Positions 54,058 through 62,488 of a stretch of DNA of 64,000 nt are shown here, one piece after another. The notes below the pieces were generated by a model. The model made no database searches and was not told the origin of the DNA. It saw only the letters and a list, made by a program, of their open reading frames with translations. Numbering within the stretch: position 1 is the first letter of the stretch; each line of letters opens with the position of its first letter. Source of the DNA: Corynebacterium urealyticum DSM 7109 (GTDB taxonomy: Bacteria; Actinomycetota; Actinomycetes; Mycobacteriales; Mycobacteriaceae); contig NC_010545.1 in the NCBI RefSeq assembly GCF_000069945.1, positions 2,170,001 to 2,234,000 on the forward strand. The letters are read 5' to 3'. The position numbers and the translations under genes were made by a program.

Positions 54058-55998
54058 CTAGCGGACCGTGAAGGTCACCTTCTGGGTGTTGGTCTCCCCG
54101 AAGTTATCCACGGCCTTGACCTCGGCCTCGTAGGTACCCGGAGCCAGGTCCTTTGGCAGCGCCGCGCGCCACAGGTGCGGGCTCGCCTTCGCAACATTTC
54201 CGCTGGTGGACAGGTTGTGCGTCGCGGAGATCGGGTCAGTGAACTCCCACCCCTCGTTCAGCGCCTCGCCCTGGTGCGGCTGGGTGTGCTCCACATCGAG
54301 GGTGCGGGCCTCGCCGTCCTCACCGGTGATCGTCATCTCCACGGTGGAGGCACTCGAACCACCGAAAACGCTGCTGGTCAGGTAGGACTTCCCGTCGCGC
54401 AGATCGTCTTTGCTCACCGCCAGCGGGTCGATCTTCTCTGGCTCCGGACCGACCTTCTTGGCGTCCTGCCACTCCTGAGCCTTGGCAGCCCAGTCGCGCC
54501 ACGCAGGGCTGTTCACGCCGATCAGCTGCTGATGATCGCGGTCCTCGTTGCGCACGGTGTAGAAGCCACCGCGGGTCACCGCATCACCAGAACCGGAGAA
54601 GGTCAGGGTGTACACGCCCGGCTCCGCTGCGTCCTGGGTGTACGCGTGCGGGACACCGTTATCGGTCAGCCCGCCGGAGTACCAATCACCGGACACGGCA
54701 CCCGCCACGACCTGCTCGATCGGCAGGGACTCGATGCCCTCGGCAGCCCACTCCTCACGCTTGTCGCCGGCCCGCAGGTGCTCCATCGTGTGGGTGTGGC
54801 CGCCGACGGTGACCGCGTTGGTGTAACCGTCCAGGACCTCGTACAGGGCCTTCGCGTCGTCGGTGATGACTTCCTTGTAGTTCACGATCGGCGCGTGGCC
54901 ATAGACGACGACGTGCTTGTCCTTCGGGACGTCCGCGAGGTCGTTCTTCAGCCATTCGAGCTGCTGCTCGCCGACCTTCTCGTAGTAGCCGCCGTTGCCG
55001 CCGCCCGGCTTCTGGCCCTTGTATTCGATGTTGTCGAGGGCGATGAAGTGCGTGTTGCCGACCTCGTAGGAGTAGTAGGGGGCACCGAACTGGGCACGGT
55101 AGGTGTCGGTGGCGTCCTTGTCGGAGTCGACGTCGTAGTCCTGGTCGTGGTTGCCGGGAAGGGCGCGGACCGGACCGTTGACGTCCTTGTACAGGCTGCG
55201 CAGGTCGGGGTTGAGGCTGAGGTCGTCGCCGACGTTGTCGCCGAGCAGCATGATGCCGCAGCCGTCGTAGTCATTGCGCTGGGTCAGGTCAGCGGGCGCA
55301 CCCTTGCGGGCGTACTCGACCTCTTCCTTGTCGTAGGTCTGGGTGTCCGCGGCGACGACGCAGTTCTGGTCGTCCTTGGCCGTGGCCTGGGACTTTGCCA
55401 TCGGGAAGTTCACGTACTCCGGGACGGCGCCGGTGGGCTTGAGGCCGCCGAACTTCAGGTCCTGCGGGGAGCCGGCTGGCTTGTGGACGTAGCTGAACTG
55501 GGCGAAGTTATCCGCGTCGACGGGGACCTGCCAGCCGGCGGGCTGGGTGACGGAAACGTTCATGTCCTCGTATACCGGCAGGGTGTAGCGGCCCTTGGCG
55601 TCGGTGGTGGTCACGGCGCGGCCGTTGGTGACCTTGACGCCCTCGATGCCCTTTTCGTTGTCGTCGTAGGTGGAGTTCTTGTTCGCATCGTCGAAGACGT
55701 GACCGGTGATGGCGGACTGGTCCTCGGCGTCGTTCTCTGCGGCTTCGACGGAACCCTCGTAGAGGCCGGTCTCGCCCGGGGTGCTGGAACCCAGGTCGCT
55801 GGAGCCCGGGATGCTGGAGCCGAAGTCGCTGGAGCCTGGGGTGCTGGAGCCGAAGTCGATGGAGCCTGGGAGACTCGATCCGAGGTCGCTGGAGCCGGCC
55901 AGGCCCGGGGCTGCATTGGCGGTACCAACAGTGGTGGTCAGGGTCGTTACTGCAGCCATTGCGAGCAGCGTCGCCCGGATGGGCTTCTTTTCTTGCAT
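54058..55998 (-). CDS. Secreted calcineurin-like phosphoesterase
   Basis: An exported 646-residue protein. Signal peptide (cleavage at ANA-APG), then four tandem 10-residue repeats of the type LGSSLPGSID/FGSSTPGSSD (about 31-72). Next is an SdrD-B-like domain (ITGHVFDDANKNSTYDDNEKGIEGVKVTNG) and the phosphoesterase core with VVAADTQTY (metal Asp), LLGDNVGDD, PGNHDQDY and VYGHAPIV/GGHTHTMEH. The last 110 residues form a MetallophosC/Ig-like domain. No sorting signal, so probably secreted. GAGGAG lies upstream of the ATG. Substrate unknown. It is flanked by repeat-rich spacers on both sides. Confidence 0.88.
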   Translation of the reverse strand: MQEKKPIRATLLAMAAVTTLTTTVGTANAAPGLAGSSDLGSSLPGSIDFGSSTPGSSDFGSSIPGSSDLGSSTPGETGLYEGSVEAAENDAEDQSAITGHVFDDANKNSTYDDNEKGIEGVKVTNGRAVTTTDAKGRYTLPVYEDMNVSVTQPAGWQVPVDADNFAQFSYVHKPAGSPQDLKFGGLKPTGAVPEYVNFPMAKSQATAKDDQNCVVAADTQTYDKEEVEYARKGAPADLTQRNDYDGCGIMLLGDNVGDDLSLNPDLRSLYKDVNGPVRALPGNHDQDYDVDSDKDATDTYRAQFGAPYYSYEVGNTHFIALDNIEYKGQKPGGGNGGYYEKVGEQQLEWLKNDLADVPKDKHVVVYGHAPIVNYKEVITDDAKALYEVLDGYTNAVTVGGHTHTMEHLRAGDKREEWAAEGIESLPIEQVVAGAVSGDWYSGGLTDNGVPHAYTQDAAEPGVYTLTFSGSGDAVTRGGFYTVRNEDRDHQQLIGVNSPAWRDWAAKAQEWQDAKKVGPEPEKIDPLAVSKDDLRDGKSYLTSSVFGGSSASTVEMTITGEDGEARTLDVEHTQPHQGEALNEGWEFTDPISATHNLSTSGNVAKASPHLWRAALPKDLAPGTYEAEVKAVDNFGETNTQKVTFTVR

Positions 55999-56411
55999 TG
56001 TCAGAGAACTCCTCTTGGACTAATCATTTGAAAGGCCACGGTGAAAATTACTGGTGGCGGATTTCCTGGGAGTTTCCTCGAGGTGAAGCCGCTTTTTATT
56101 TTTAATTAATAACTTTTTGGCGGGTGGCCGGGCCCCTGCTCCCGGCAGCGGGCTACCCGCCCCTCCCGTAGTGCGTTTTGCAGAGTTTGATGCCGCTTTT
56201 GAGCCGATTTCCAGCATCAAACTCTGCAAAACGCACTACGGGAGAGCAAAACGCGGAACGGGAGAGCTAAACGCGTTAGAGGGGTGGAGCGGAGAGCAAA
56301 ACACATCAAACTCGCGAGGGCGTGTGAGCACCCGCGCACCCCTTCGTGCACCAACCCCTTGGCGCGCACCTACCCCCACCTGCTCGCGCGCCCTCGGTAT
56401 ATTCGATGCAC
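55999..56411. other. Divergent intergenic region with palindromic repeat copy 4
   Basis: The left 120 bp are AT-rich and hold the promoter of the phosphoesterase gene. From 56165 lies the longest palindromic element, and 56255-56306 shares the GCGTTAGAGGG / GGAGCGGAGAGC series with the region near 53620-53660. A TATATT at 56398-56403 is the -10 of the next gene. Confidence 0.6.
56165..56242. repeat. Palindromic intergenic repeat, copy 4 (longest)
   Basis: The arms 56165-56192 and 56215-56242 are perfect complements over 28 bp. The 22-nt loop, CCGCTTTTGAGCC then GATTTCCAG, differs from copies 1 and 3 at only a few positions. Confidence 0.96.
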
Positions 56412-57431
56412 ATGGTCGCCCATATCCACGATTGCATCATTGTCGGCGCCGGCCAGGCCGGGCTCTCCACCGCGTTCTACCTGCAAAGACGCGGGATCAC
56501 CCCCGTGATCCTGGACAACCAGCCCGGCCCCGGCGCAGCGTGGCGGCACGTGTGGCCCTCCATGACACTGTTCTCCACCCCGGGTTTCTCCAACATGTCG
56601 GGCATGCCCATGCCGAGCTACCACGGGCCCGGGGACTTCCCCGACGCCCAGCACGTCATCGACTATTTCACCGCATACGAGCAACGTTATGACTTCGACA
56701 TTCGGCGCCCTGTTGACGTCCTAAAAGTGAACGCTGACACCGCGGACGGCTTCGTCCTCGAGACCAGCGAGGGCGAGTTCCGGGCGCGCACCGTCGTCGC
56801 GGCGACGGGGACGTGGGCGGCGCCGTTCGTCCCCTTCCTGCCCGGCACCTTCCGCGGGCGGCAAACGCATTCCGCGACCTACGCGGGGCCGGAAGAGTTC
56901 CGTGGCAAGAAGGTCGCGGTGGTCGGCGCGGCGAACTCGGGGGCGCAGATCGCGGCGGAGCTTACGGACGTCGCGGAGGTCACCTGGTTCACCCGCCACG
57001 AGCCGCGGTGGATGCCCGACGACGTCGACGGGCGCGTCCTGTTCCAGCGCAATCGTGCCCGCGCGCAGGCTGTTCTCGCTGGTGAGGACGATCCCGGTGG
57101 CGATCGCAATCTCGGGGAGATCGTGATGCTGCCGAAGGTGCTGGAGGCCCGGGACTCGGGTGCGCTGCGGGCGACACCGATGTTCGATTCGCTGGATGAG
57201 CTGACGGAGGCGGGCTTCGATGAGCTCGTGTGGTGCACGGGTTTCCGCCCGGCGGTGCGGCCGTTCCGCGAGCTGGTGCGGACGACGGATGCGGGGCGGT
57301 TGCGCTCCGCTGTATCCGGGTTTTACCTGGTGGGTCTCGGGGAGACGACGGGCCCCGGTTCCGGCACGATCATGGGTGTGCAGCCTTTCGCGCGCGAGGT
57401 GGCCGGGAAGGTTGCCGACGAGCTGAGTTAG
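56412..57431 (+). CDS. Flavin-containing monooxygenase-like oxidoreductase
   Basis: A 339-residue FAD/NAD(P)H enzyme. FAD-binding Rossmann motif CIIVGAGQAGLS (GxGxxG at 12-17), then AAWRHVWPSMTLFS, an ATG motif in VVAATGTWAAPFVPF, and a second NADPH-binding site VAVVGAANSGAQIA near residue 172. The layout fits the CzcO/TrkA-type and class B flavin monooxygenases, but the Baeyer-Villiger fingerprint is not obvious. Start: TATATT (56398-56403) ends 8 nt before the second of two in-frame ATGs (56406, 56412), consistent with leaderless initiation at 56412. Reaction unknown. Confidence 0.85.
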   Translation: MVAHIHDCIIVGAGQAGLSTAFYLQRRGITPVILDNQPGPGAAWRHVWPSMTLFSTPGFSNMSGMPMPSYHGPGDFPDAQHVIDYFTAYEQRYDFDIRRPVDVLKVNADTADGFVLETSEGEFRARTVVAATGTWAAPFVPFLPGTFRGRQTHSATYAGPEEFRGKKVAVVGAANSGAQIAAELTDVAEVTWFTRHEPRWMPDDVDGRVLFQRNRARAQAVLAGEDDPGGDRNLGEIVMLPKVLEARDSGALRATPMFDSLDELTEAGFDELVWCTGFRPAVRPFRELVRTTDAGRLRSAVSGFYLVGLGETTGPGSGTIMGVQPFAREVAGKVADELS

Positions 57432-57500
57432 GGAGCCTCCTTGTTCGCGTGCCCTAATCGCGCCACTCCCTTTTCACGGGCGCTGAGCCCCCCTTCCCGC

Positions 57501-57620
57501 GAGCCCATACTGCGCCCCCCCCCTTTTCGTGTGCTCACACTGCGCCCCGCCCCTATTCGTGTGCTCACACTGCGCCCCGCCCCTATTCGTGTGCTCACAC
57601 TGCGCCCCGCCCCTATTCGT
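57501..57620 (+). repeat. 30-bp tandem repeat, three near-perfect copies plus one degenerate
   Basis: The unit starts GTGCTCACACTGCGCCCCGC and repeats at 57531, 57561 and 57591 without visible change; 57501-57530 is a degenerate first copy. The last unit ends directly at palindromic copy 5. Confidence 0.93.
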
Positions 57621-57623
57621 GAA

Positions 57624-57679
57624 TTTTGCAGAGTTTGATGCCGGATATGGGCCCAAAAGGGGCATCAAACTCTGCAAAA
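57624..57679. repeat. Palindromic intergenic repeat, copy 5
   Basis: Arms 57624-57642 and 57661-57679 (TTTTGCAGAGTTTGATGCC and complement, 19 bp perfect). The loop (GGATATGGGCCCAAAAGG) differs from that of the other four copies. Confidence 0.92.
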
Positions 57680-57777
57680 CGTAATGGGGGGGGGTGGGTT
57701 GGGGCCGGACGGGGCGGAATGGGGCGGGCTAGGGGCCGGGCGGGGACTAGGGCCGGGTGCGCTGGGGCGCGAGTGGG

Positions 57778-58599
57778 CTAGAGCTTCAGCTGGGTACGGC
57801 CCGCGAACGCGCGGGAGAGCGTGAGCTCGTCCACGAACTCCAGGTCCCCACCCATGGGGATCCCGCTGGCCAGGCGCGAGACCGTCAGCCCCGGGAACTC
57901 CTTCAGCAAACGCCCCAGGTAGGAGGCAGTGGCCTCGCCCTCAGTGTTCGGGTCGGTGGCGATGATGACCTCGGTGATCTCCGGGGCCTCGCGGTACTCA
58001 ACCTCGTCGGCACCGCGTTCATTGCCCGTGGCCTCGCTGCCAGCACCCGCACCCAAGCCGTCGCTGCCTACTCCAGCGCCACCAGCACCAGCACCGCTGC
58101 CACCACCTGTGCCCGCGCCAGCGCCGCCGTCCATCAGCGACCCCTGCACCGGCCCACCGGCCGACGCGTGCGGCGCGCTCACCGCCACATCCGGCAGCAC
58201 CCCACCGATCCGCTGCACGAGCGCGGTCACGTTCAGCTCCCCCGGCCCCACGCCATTCAGCGGGTCCAGCGCCCCACCGAGCACGTGGTACCTGCCCCGG
58301 TACTCACCGGTGCGCTCGATGACCTGAATGTCCTTCGGCTCCTCGACCACGCACACCAGGCTGGCGTCCCTGGAAGAATCCGCGCAGATGCGGCAGACGT
58401 CCTCCTGGGAGATGTTGTGGCAGATACGGCAAAACGCCACGCCGGAGTGCAAATTCCCCAGCGTGGCTTGGAAACGTTCGATGTCCTCGCCGGTCGCGTT
58501 TTCCAGCAGGTGGAGGGCGATGCGCTGCGCGCTTTTCGGCCCGATGCCTGGGAGGCTGGCGAACTCGTCGATGACGTCCTGAAGCGGACCTTCAAACAA
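57778..58599 (-). CDS. recR: Recombination mediator RecR, with insertion
   Basis: RecR acts with RecO/RecF in loading RecA. It has the HhH region [20 protein letters not shown], the C4 zinc finger (C57, C60, C69, C72) and Toprim motifs VVEEPKDI and [16 protein letters not shown]. RecR is normally about 200 residues; this one is 273 because residues about 136-206 (57982-58194), within the Toprim domain just before the IATDPN motif, are a Gly/Ala/Ser-rich insertion. All catalytic-type residues remain. Gene order recR-ebfC-dnaX is the usual actinobacterial one. Confidence 0.94.
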   Translation of the reverse strand: MFEGPLQDVIDEFASLPGIGPKSAQRIALHLLENATGEDIERFQATLGNLHSGVAFCRICHNISQEDVCRICADSSRDASLVCVVEEPKDIQVIERTGEYRGRYHVLGGALDPLNGVGPGELNVTALVQRIGGVLPDVAVSAPHASAGGPVQGSLMDGGAGAGTGGGSGAGAGGAGVGSDGLGAGAGSEATGNERGADEVEYREAPEITEVIIATDPNTEGEATASYLGRLLKEFPGLTVSRLASGIPMGGDLEFVDELTLSRAFAGRTQLKL

Positions 58600-58688
58600 A
58601 GTGAACTTTCCCCGTTTCGTCAGTGGCGCTTAGCCGTAATACGTGCCCCGCGCGCCCCGCCCCCGTGGGCTGCGCGGGCTCGAAGTGT

Positions 58689-59006
58689 TTAGAAAGGCAG
58701 TCCGCCGCCACCAAGGTCAGCCAGCGGGCCCATCTTCTCCTGGGCGAGGTCCTGCAGCTTCTGGTTGGCGTCCTGGAATGCGCCGATGATCAGGTCCTGC
58801 AGGGTTTCGACGTCCTCCGGGTCCACGACCTCCTGGTCGATCTTCAGGTCCTGGACCTCGCCACCGCCGGAGAGCACGAGGGTGACCTTGCCGTTGCCGG
58901 CCTCACCGACGATGGAGGATGCGACGATTTCCGCCTGTGCTTCCTGCAGCTGCTTCTGCATGCGCTGGGCCTGGGCCATGATGTCGTTCATGTTTGGCTG
59001 GGACAT
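58689..59006 (-). CDS. ebfC: YbaB/EbfC nucleoid-associated protein
   Basis: A small DNA-binding protein of 105 residues: an N-terminal helix MNDIMAQAQRMQKQLQEAQAE, the central VTLVLSGGGEVQDLKIDQEVVDPEDVETLQDLIIGAF, and a C-terminal helix with a Gly-rich tail. It forms dimers shaped like tweezers that bind DNA. It is encoded between dnaX and recR, as is typical of bacteria in general. Unlike the neighbours it has no insertion. Confidence 0.96.
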   Translation of the reverse strand: MSQPNMNDIMAQAQRMQKQLQEAQAEIVASSIVGEAGNGKVTLVLSGGGEVQDLKIDQEVVDPEDVETLQDLIIGAFQDANQKLQDLAQEKMGPLADLGGGGLPF

Positions 59007-59124
59007 TGTGATTGTTCCTTCGCTTCTCGGTTTCTAGGGTTTTTGTTCTTCTTCGGCTGCCACTTTACCCATTCGGCCGGGGCTTGTCGGTGGCAGTTCA
59101 CTGTGTATTTTCCTGTGTGTTTTC

Positions 59125-62100
59125 CTAGCGCGTGCGCTCGCCGCCGAGGATGTTCTCGATGAGCTCCCCCGCGATCTCCAGGGCGGGTCGCGTTTCGCGC
59201 TTCCCGGCCTCCCCGGTGGCGAGGTCGTCCATGATTTCGTCTTGCTGCCTGCGTAGGGCTTCCTCGGGGTCGGTGGGTTGGGTCCTTTGATTTGGGACGT
59301 CAACCCCTTGGCCTCCGAAAGCCCCACCGTTATTGGCCTGCCCGGCGGGGTGTGGGCCGCCCGGCTGGCCGCCCTGCGGGGCGCCGCCGGCCGGCCTGGG
59401 GCCTGCGTTGCCTGCACCTGGTGCGGGGCCGTTGGGGTAGCCGCCGGGGCCGGAGTCCCAGGGGTCCTCCGGCGGTTCGTCCGGGAGGGGGACACCATTG
59501 AATCCGTTGGCGAGCTTGTATTCCCTGCTGGCGGCGTATTTTGCGGCTCGGGCCCGCCATCCGCTTTGGGGCTTGGGCTCTTCGGTGTGGCTTGGCCTCG
59601 TGGGCGCCGGGGTTGGGGACGTTGCCTGGGCGGCGCTGGCTTCGGCCATGCGGCGGGCGCGCTCGAGGGCGCTGGCCCCCGCGCTGGGTTGGGCAGGCTG
59701 GGCGGGCTGGGTGGCCTGCGTCGGGGCAGCCTGGCCGAAGCCAGCCGCCTCACCCGGCGCGTCCTGGCCAGCGCTAGTCCCCTCGCCCAGCGCCTGGCCG
59801 GAGCCAGCCGCCTCGCTCGGTGCGTGCCCGCCGGCAGCGTTCGCACTGCTTGGCTCCGCTGTGACAGCGGGGGCCTGGTTCGCCGCAGCGTGGTCGGGCC
59901 CCACCTGGCCGGGCTCTGCCTGGCTTACCGCAGGCTGGCTTACCGTCGAGTGGCTAGCCTCCGCGCCAGTGGCGTTATTCCCGCTGGTCGTGCTGGTTGG
60001 GGTTGCCGACTCCGCCGGGGCCTCCTCAGCTGAGCCGGCCTGGGCTTTTCCCGGGTTATTCCCGCCAACGGTGGCGAGCACTGTGTGCGCGGCGCCGAGA
60101 ACCTCCTCGGCCGCCTTGCTATAGATCGGGGCATTGCGGTCGCTGTTGACGAACTTCGCCAGCGCTCCCGTGGCATGCTCCACCACGATCTGACCTGCGG
60201 TCGGCTGCTCCGCGGCCAGGGTGGCGTCGCGGCCGGCGATCCAGGCGCTCAGGTCGTGCTCGCGCACCTTCTCCAGGATCTTCTGCCATGCCTGCTCGTC
60301 GACCTGAGCGGCGTCACCAGCGGGGGCGGTCGCCGCAGCCGAGGTGTCCGCAGGGGCGTCGGTGGATTGTGCCGCCTCTACGGGTGCCTCGGCAGGCTGC
60401 CCGGTCGGCTGCACGGAACGCTGCTCAGTGTTCTCGGCCTGGGCATTCCCCGACTGGGGCTGCTGGTCAGAGGGCTCTACACCGCTGACCTCTGTGCTGG
60501 CCTGCGACTGCGACAGCGACTGTGCCGCGGCGCCAGCGCGCTGGGACTGATCCGCAGCTGCCTGCTGCGGTGCCTGAGCTGCAGACGGCTGCGGTGCCTG
60601 GCCCGCGCCTGCCTGCTGCGATACCTGGCCCGCGTTCGCGTGGGCGGCGGCACGGCGACGGTCCATGATCTCCCGAGCCTCGCGGGCCTGGGCGATCGCC
60701 GGGTCCTCGTCCTGTGCACCGGCAGCGTTGCTCTCCTGCCGGGCAGACTGCGCTGCGGCGTTCACATCTTGAGCCGCTGGCTCTGCACCCTGCTGCTCCT
60801 GCGCGTTATCCGCGGGCTGCTGGGCGCGTGCTACTTCTGCGGTCTCCTGCACAGCTGGCTTCTCCGGCTGAGATGTTGCCTCCTGAGTGGCCGGAGCAGC
60901 TCCCTGCGCGGCGCTCTGCCCATCAGCCTGCTCACCACTCTGGTCCGCCGCCTGCTGGCCAGGCTGACCGGACTGTGCGGGCGCACCAGCTTGCGCGGAC
61001 TGACCCGGCTGCGCGTCAGCATTCCCCGGCTGCTCTGGCTGCTGCGGTGCCGCTCCCTGCGGCTGTGCGCCCTTCGGCTCTGCGCCCTGCGACACCGCGT
61101 TTTGCGGCTCCGCAGCACCCGACTCCGCCGATGCAGCCTCCGCCGACGCCTTGCGACGCCGCGGTCGCTCATAACGCTTACCGCTCGACAAGCCGGACGC
61201 GTCCCCCGTCGGGGACGCCCCAGCACCCACGGCCGGGCTCGCCAGCCCACCGCTGGCGCCCATCGGCCCGGCAGCGCGCACCCCCGTGCCCTGCTCCAAC
61301 GCCTCAACACGCTGCGCGAGCGCCTCCACCGTCATACCCGCGGCCGGAAGCGCCATCCGCGCGCACAAAATCTCCAACAGCAACCGCGGCGACGTCGCCC
61401 CACGCATCTGCGAGAGACCATCGTTGACCACCGCAGCACAGCGCGTCAGCGTCGCCGGCCCCAACGCCTCGGCCTGCTGCCGCAACGCGTCCTGCTCCTG
61501 GGCCGGAACATCCACCAGCCCGCGCTCGAAAGCATCCGGGACCGCCTGAACAACCAGCAGGTCACGGAAGCGATCCAACAGGTCCATCGCGAAGCGGCGC
61601 GGATCGTAACCGGCGTTGATGACGTCGTCGACAACCGCGAACAAGCCCGCCTGATCCTGGGCAGCCAGCGCCTCCGCGGAACGGTCCAGCAGCGAGGAGT
61701 CCGTCACTCCCAGCAGCGCCACCGCGCGCTGATAAGTCACGCCCTCCGGACCCGCACCGGCAAGCAGCTGATCCATAATCGACAGCGAATCACGCGGCGA
61801 ACCCCCGCCCGCGCGCACGACCAGCGGATACACGGCGTCCTCAACCACCGCGCCCTCGTCGGCGACGATGCGCCCCAGCAGGCCGCGCATATCCGGCGGG
61901 GTGAGCAGCCGGAAAGGGTAGTTGTGCGTCCGCGACCGGATCGTCGCCAGCAGCTTCTCCGGCTCGGTGGTCGCGAAAATGAAGATGAGGTGCTCCGGCG
62001 GCTCCTCCACGATCTTCAGGAGGGTATTGAAGCCCTCCGTGGTGATCATGTGCGCCTCATCGATGATGAACACGCGGTAGCGGGAATCCGCGGGCGCGTA

Positions 62101-62433
62101 GAACGCCCGGTCGCGCAGCTCCCGCATGTCGTCCACACCGCGGTGGGAGGCGGCGTCCAGCTCGGTGACGTCCAAGCTTCCCGGGCCACCAGGGGCGAGC
62201 GCGATACAGGAATCGCACTTCCCGCACGGCGTGGACGTCGGCCCCTCCACGCAGTTCAGCGAGCGCGCGAGGATGCGTGCCGAGGAGGTCTTACCGCAAC
62301 CGCGCGGGCCCGAGAACAAGTACGCATGGTTGATGCGCCCGCTATCCAGCGCGACGGACAGCGGTTCGGTTACATGCTCCTGCCCTACGACCTCGGCAAA
62401 CGAGGCCGGGCGGTACTTCCGGTATAAAGCCAC
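59125..62433 (-). CDS. dnaX: DNA polymerase III subunits gamma/tau
   Basis: The clamp-loader ATPase, at 1,102 residues longer than the roughly 700-800 usual in the genus. The first 370 residues are canonical: Walker A GPRGCGKTS (42-50), zinc cysteines C61, C70, C73, C76, DEAH (125-128), and sensor GGGSPRDSLSIMDQLL. From about 375 onward the sequence is mostly Ala/Gln/Pro/Gly-rich low complexity, broken by one conserved tau domain (VDEQAWQKILEKVREHDLSAWIAGRDATLAAEQPT). No slippery heptamer for the gamma form is recognised. It overlaps an opposite-strand open frame that is a shadow. Confidence 0.96.
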   Translation of the reverse strand: MALYRKYRPASFAEVVGQEHVTEPLSVALDSGRINHAYLFSGPRGCGKTSSARILARSLNCVEGPTSTPCGKCDSCIALAPGGPGSLDVTELDAASHRGVDDMRELRDRAFYAPADSRYRVFIIDEAHMITTEGFNTLLKIVEEPPEHLIFIFATTEPEKLLATIRSRTHNYPFRLLTPPDMRGLLGRIVADEGAVVEDAVYPLVVRAGGGSPRDSLSIMDQLLAGAGPEGVTYQRAVALLGVTDSSLLDRSAEALAAQDQAGLFAVVDDVINAGYDPRRFAMDLLDRFRDLLVVQAVPDAFERGLVDVPAQEQDALRQQAEALGPATLTRCAAVVNDGLSQMRGATSPRLLLEILCARMALPAAGMTVEALAQRVEALEQGTGVRAAGPMGASGGLASPAVGAGASPTGDASGLSSGKRYERPRRRKASAEAASAESGAAEPQNAVSQGAEPKGAQPQGAAPQQPEQPGNADAQPGQSAQAGAPAQSGQPGQQAADQSGEQADGQSAAQGAAPATQEATSQPEKPAVQETAEVARAQQPADNAQEQQGAEPAAQDVNAAAQSARQESNAAGAQDEDPAIAQAREAREIMDRRRAAAHANAGQVSQQAGAGQAPQPSAAQAPQQAAADQSQRAGAAAQSLSQSQASTEVSGVEPSDQQPQSGNAQAENTEQRSVQPTGQPAEAPVEAAQSTDAPADTSAAATAPAGDAAQVDEQAWQKILEKVREHDLSAWIAGRDATLAAEQPTAGQIVVEHATGALAKFVNSDRNAPIYSKAAEEVLGAAHTVLATVGGNNPGKAQAGSAEEAPAESATPTSTTSGNNATGAEASHSTVSQPAVSQAEPGQVGPDHAAANQAPAVTAEPSSANAAGGHAPSEAAGSGQALGEGTSAGQDAPGEAAGFGQAAPTQATQPAQPAQPSAGASALERARRMAEASAAQATSPTPAPTRPSHTEEPKPQSGWRARAAKYAASREYKLANGFNGVPLPDEPPEDPWDSGPGGYPNGPAPGAGNAGPRPAGGAPQGGQPGGPHPAGQANNGGAFGGQGVDVPNQRTQPTDPEEALRRQQDEIMDDLATGEAGKRETRPALEIAGELIENILGGERTR

Positions 62434-62488
62434 GCCCCTAGGTTACCCGGCGCACCAGACACGCCAATTCGTGTTCCATAGGGCGCCC

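Larger units (their letters stand above)
57432..57777. other. Repeat- and G-rich intergenic region between monooxygenase and recR
   Basis: Between these convergent genes lie four 30-bp tandem repeats (57501-57620), palindromic repeat copy 5 (57624-57679) and, from 57685 to 57775, a stretch with many runs of three to nine G on the + strand. No gene is recognisable. Confidence 0.7.

Noticed and set aside
54175..56031. 618-residue + strand open frame opposite the secreted phosphoesterase
   Set aside because: Valine/leucine-rich shadow with no motif; the opposite strand has signal peptide and all metal-binding motifs.
57501..57620. Possible CRISPR array
   Set aside because: The 30-bp units are directly adjacent with no unique spacers, and no cas gene is present in the window.
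60085..62427. 780-residue + strand open frame opposite dnaX
   Set aside because: It is the mirror of a high-GC coding gene; its translation is Arg/Leu-rich without motifs, while the minus strand encodes an unmistakable DnaX.
62434..62488. 4.5S/SRP RNA gene next to dnaX
   Set aside because: The gene is found near dnaX in some actinobacteria, but this 55-bp spacer is too short and shows no such hairpin.
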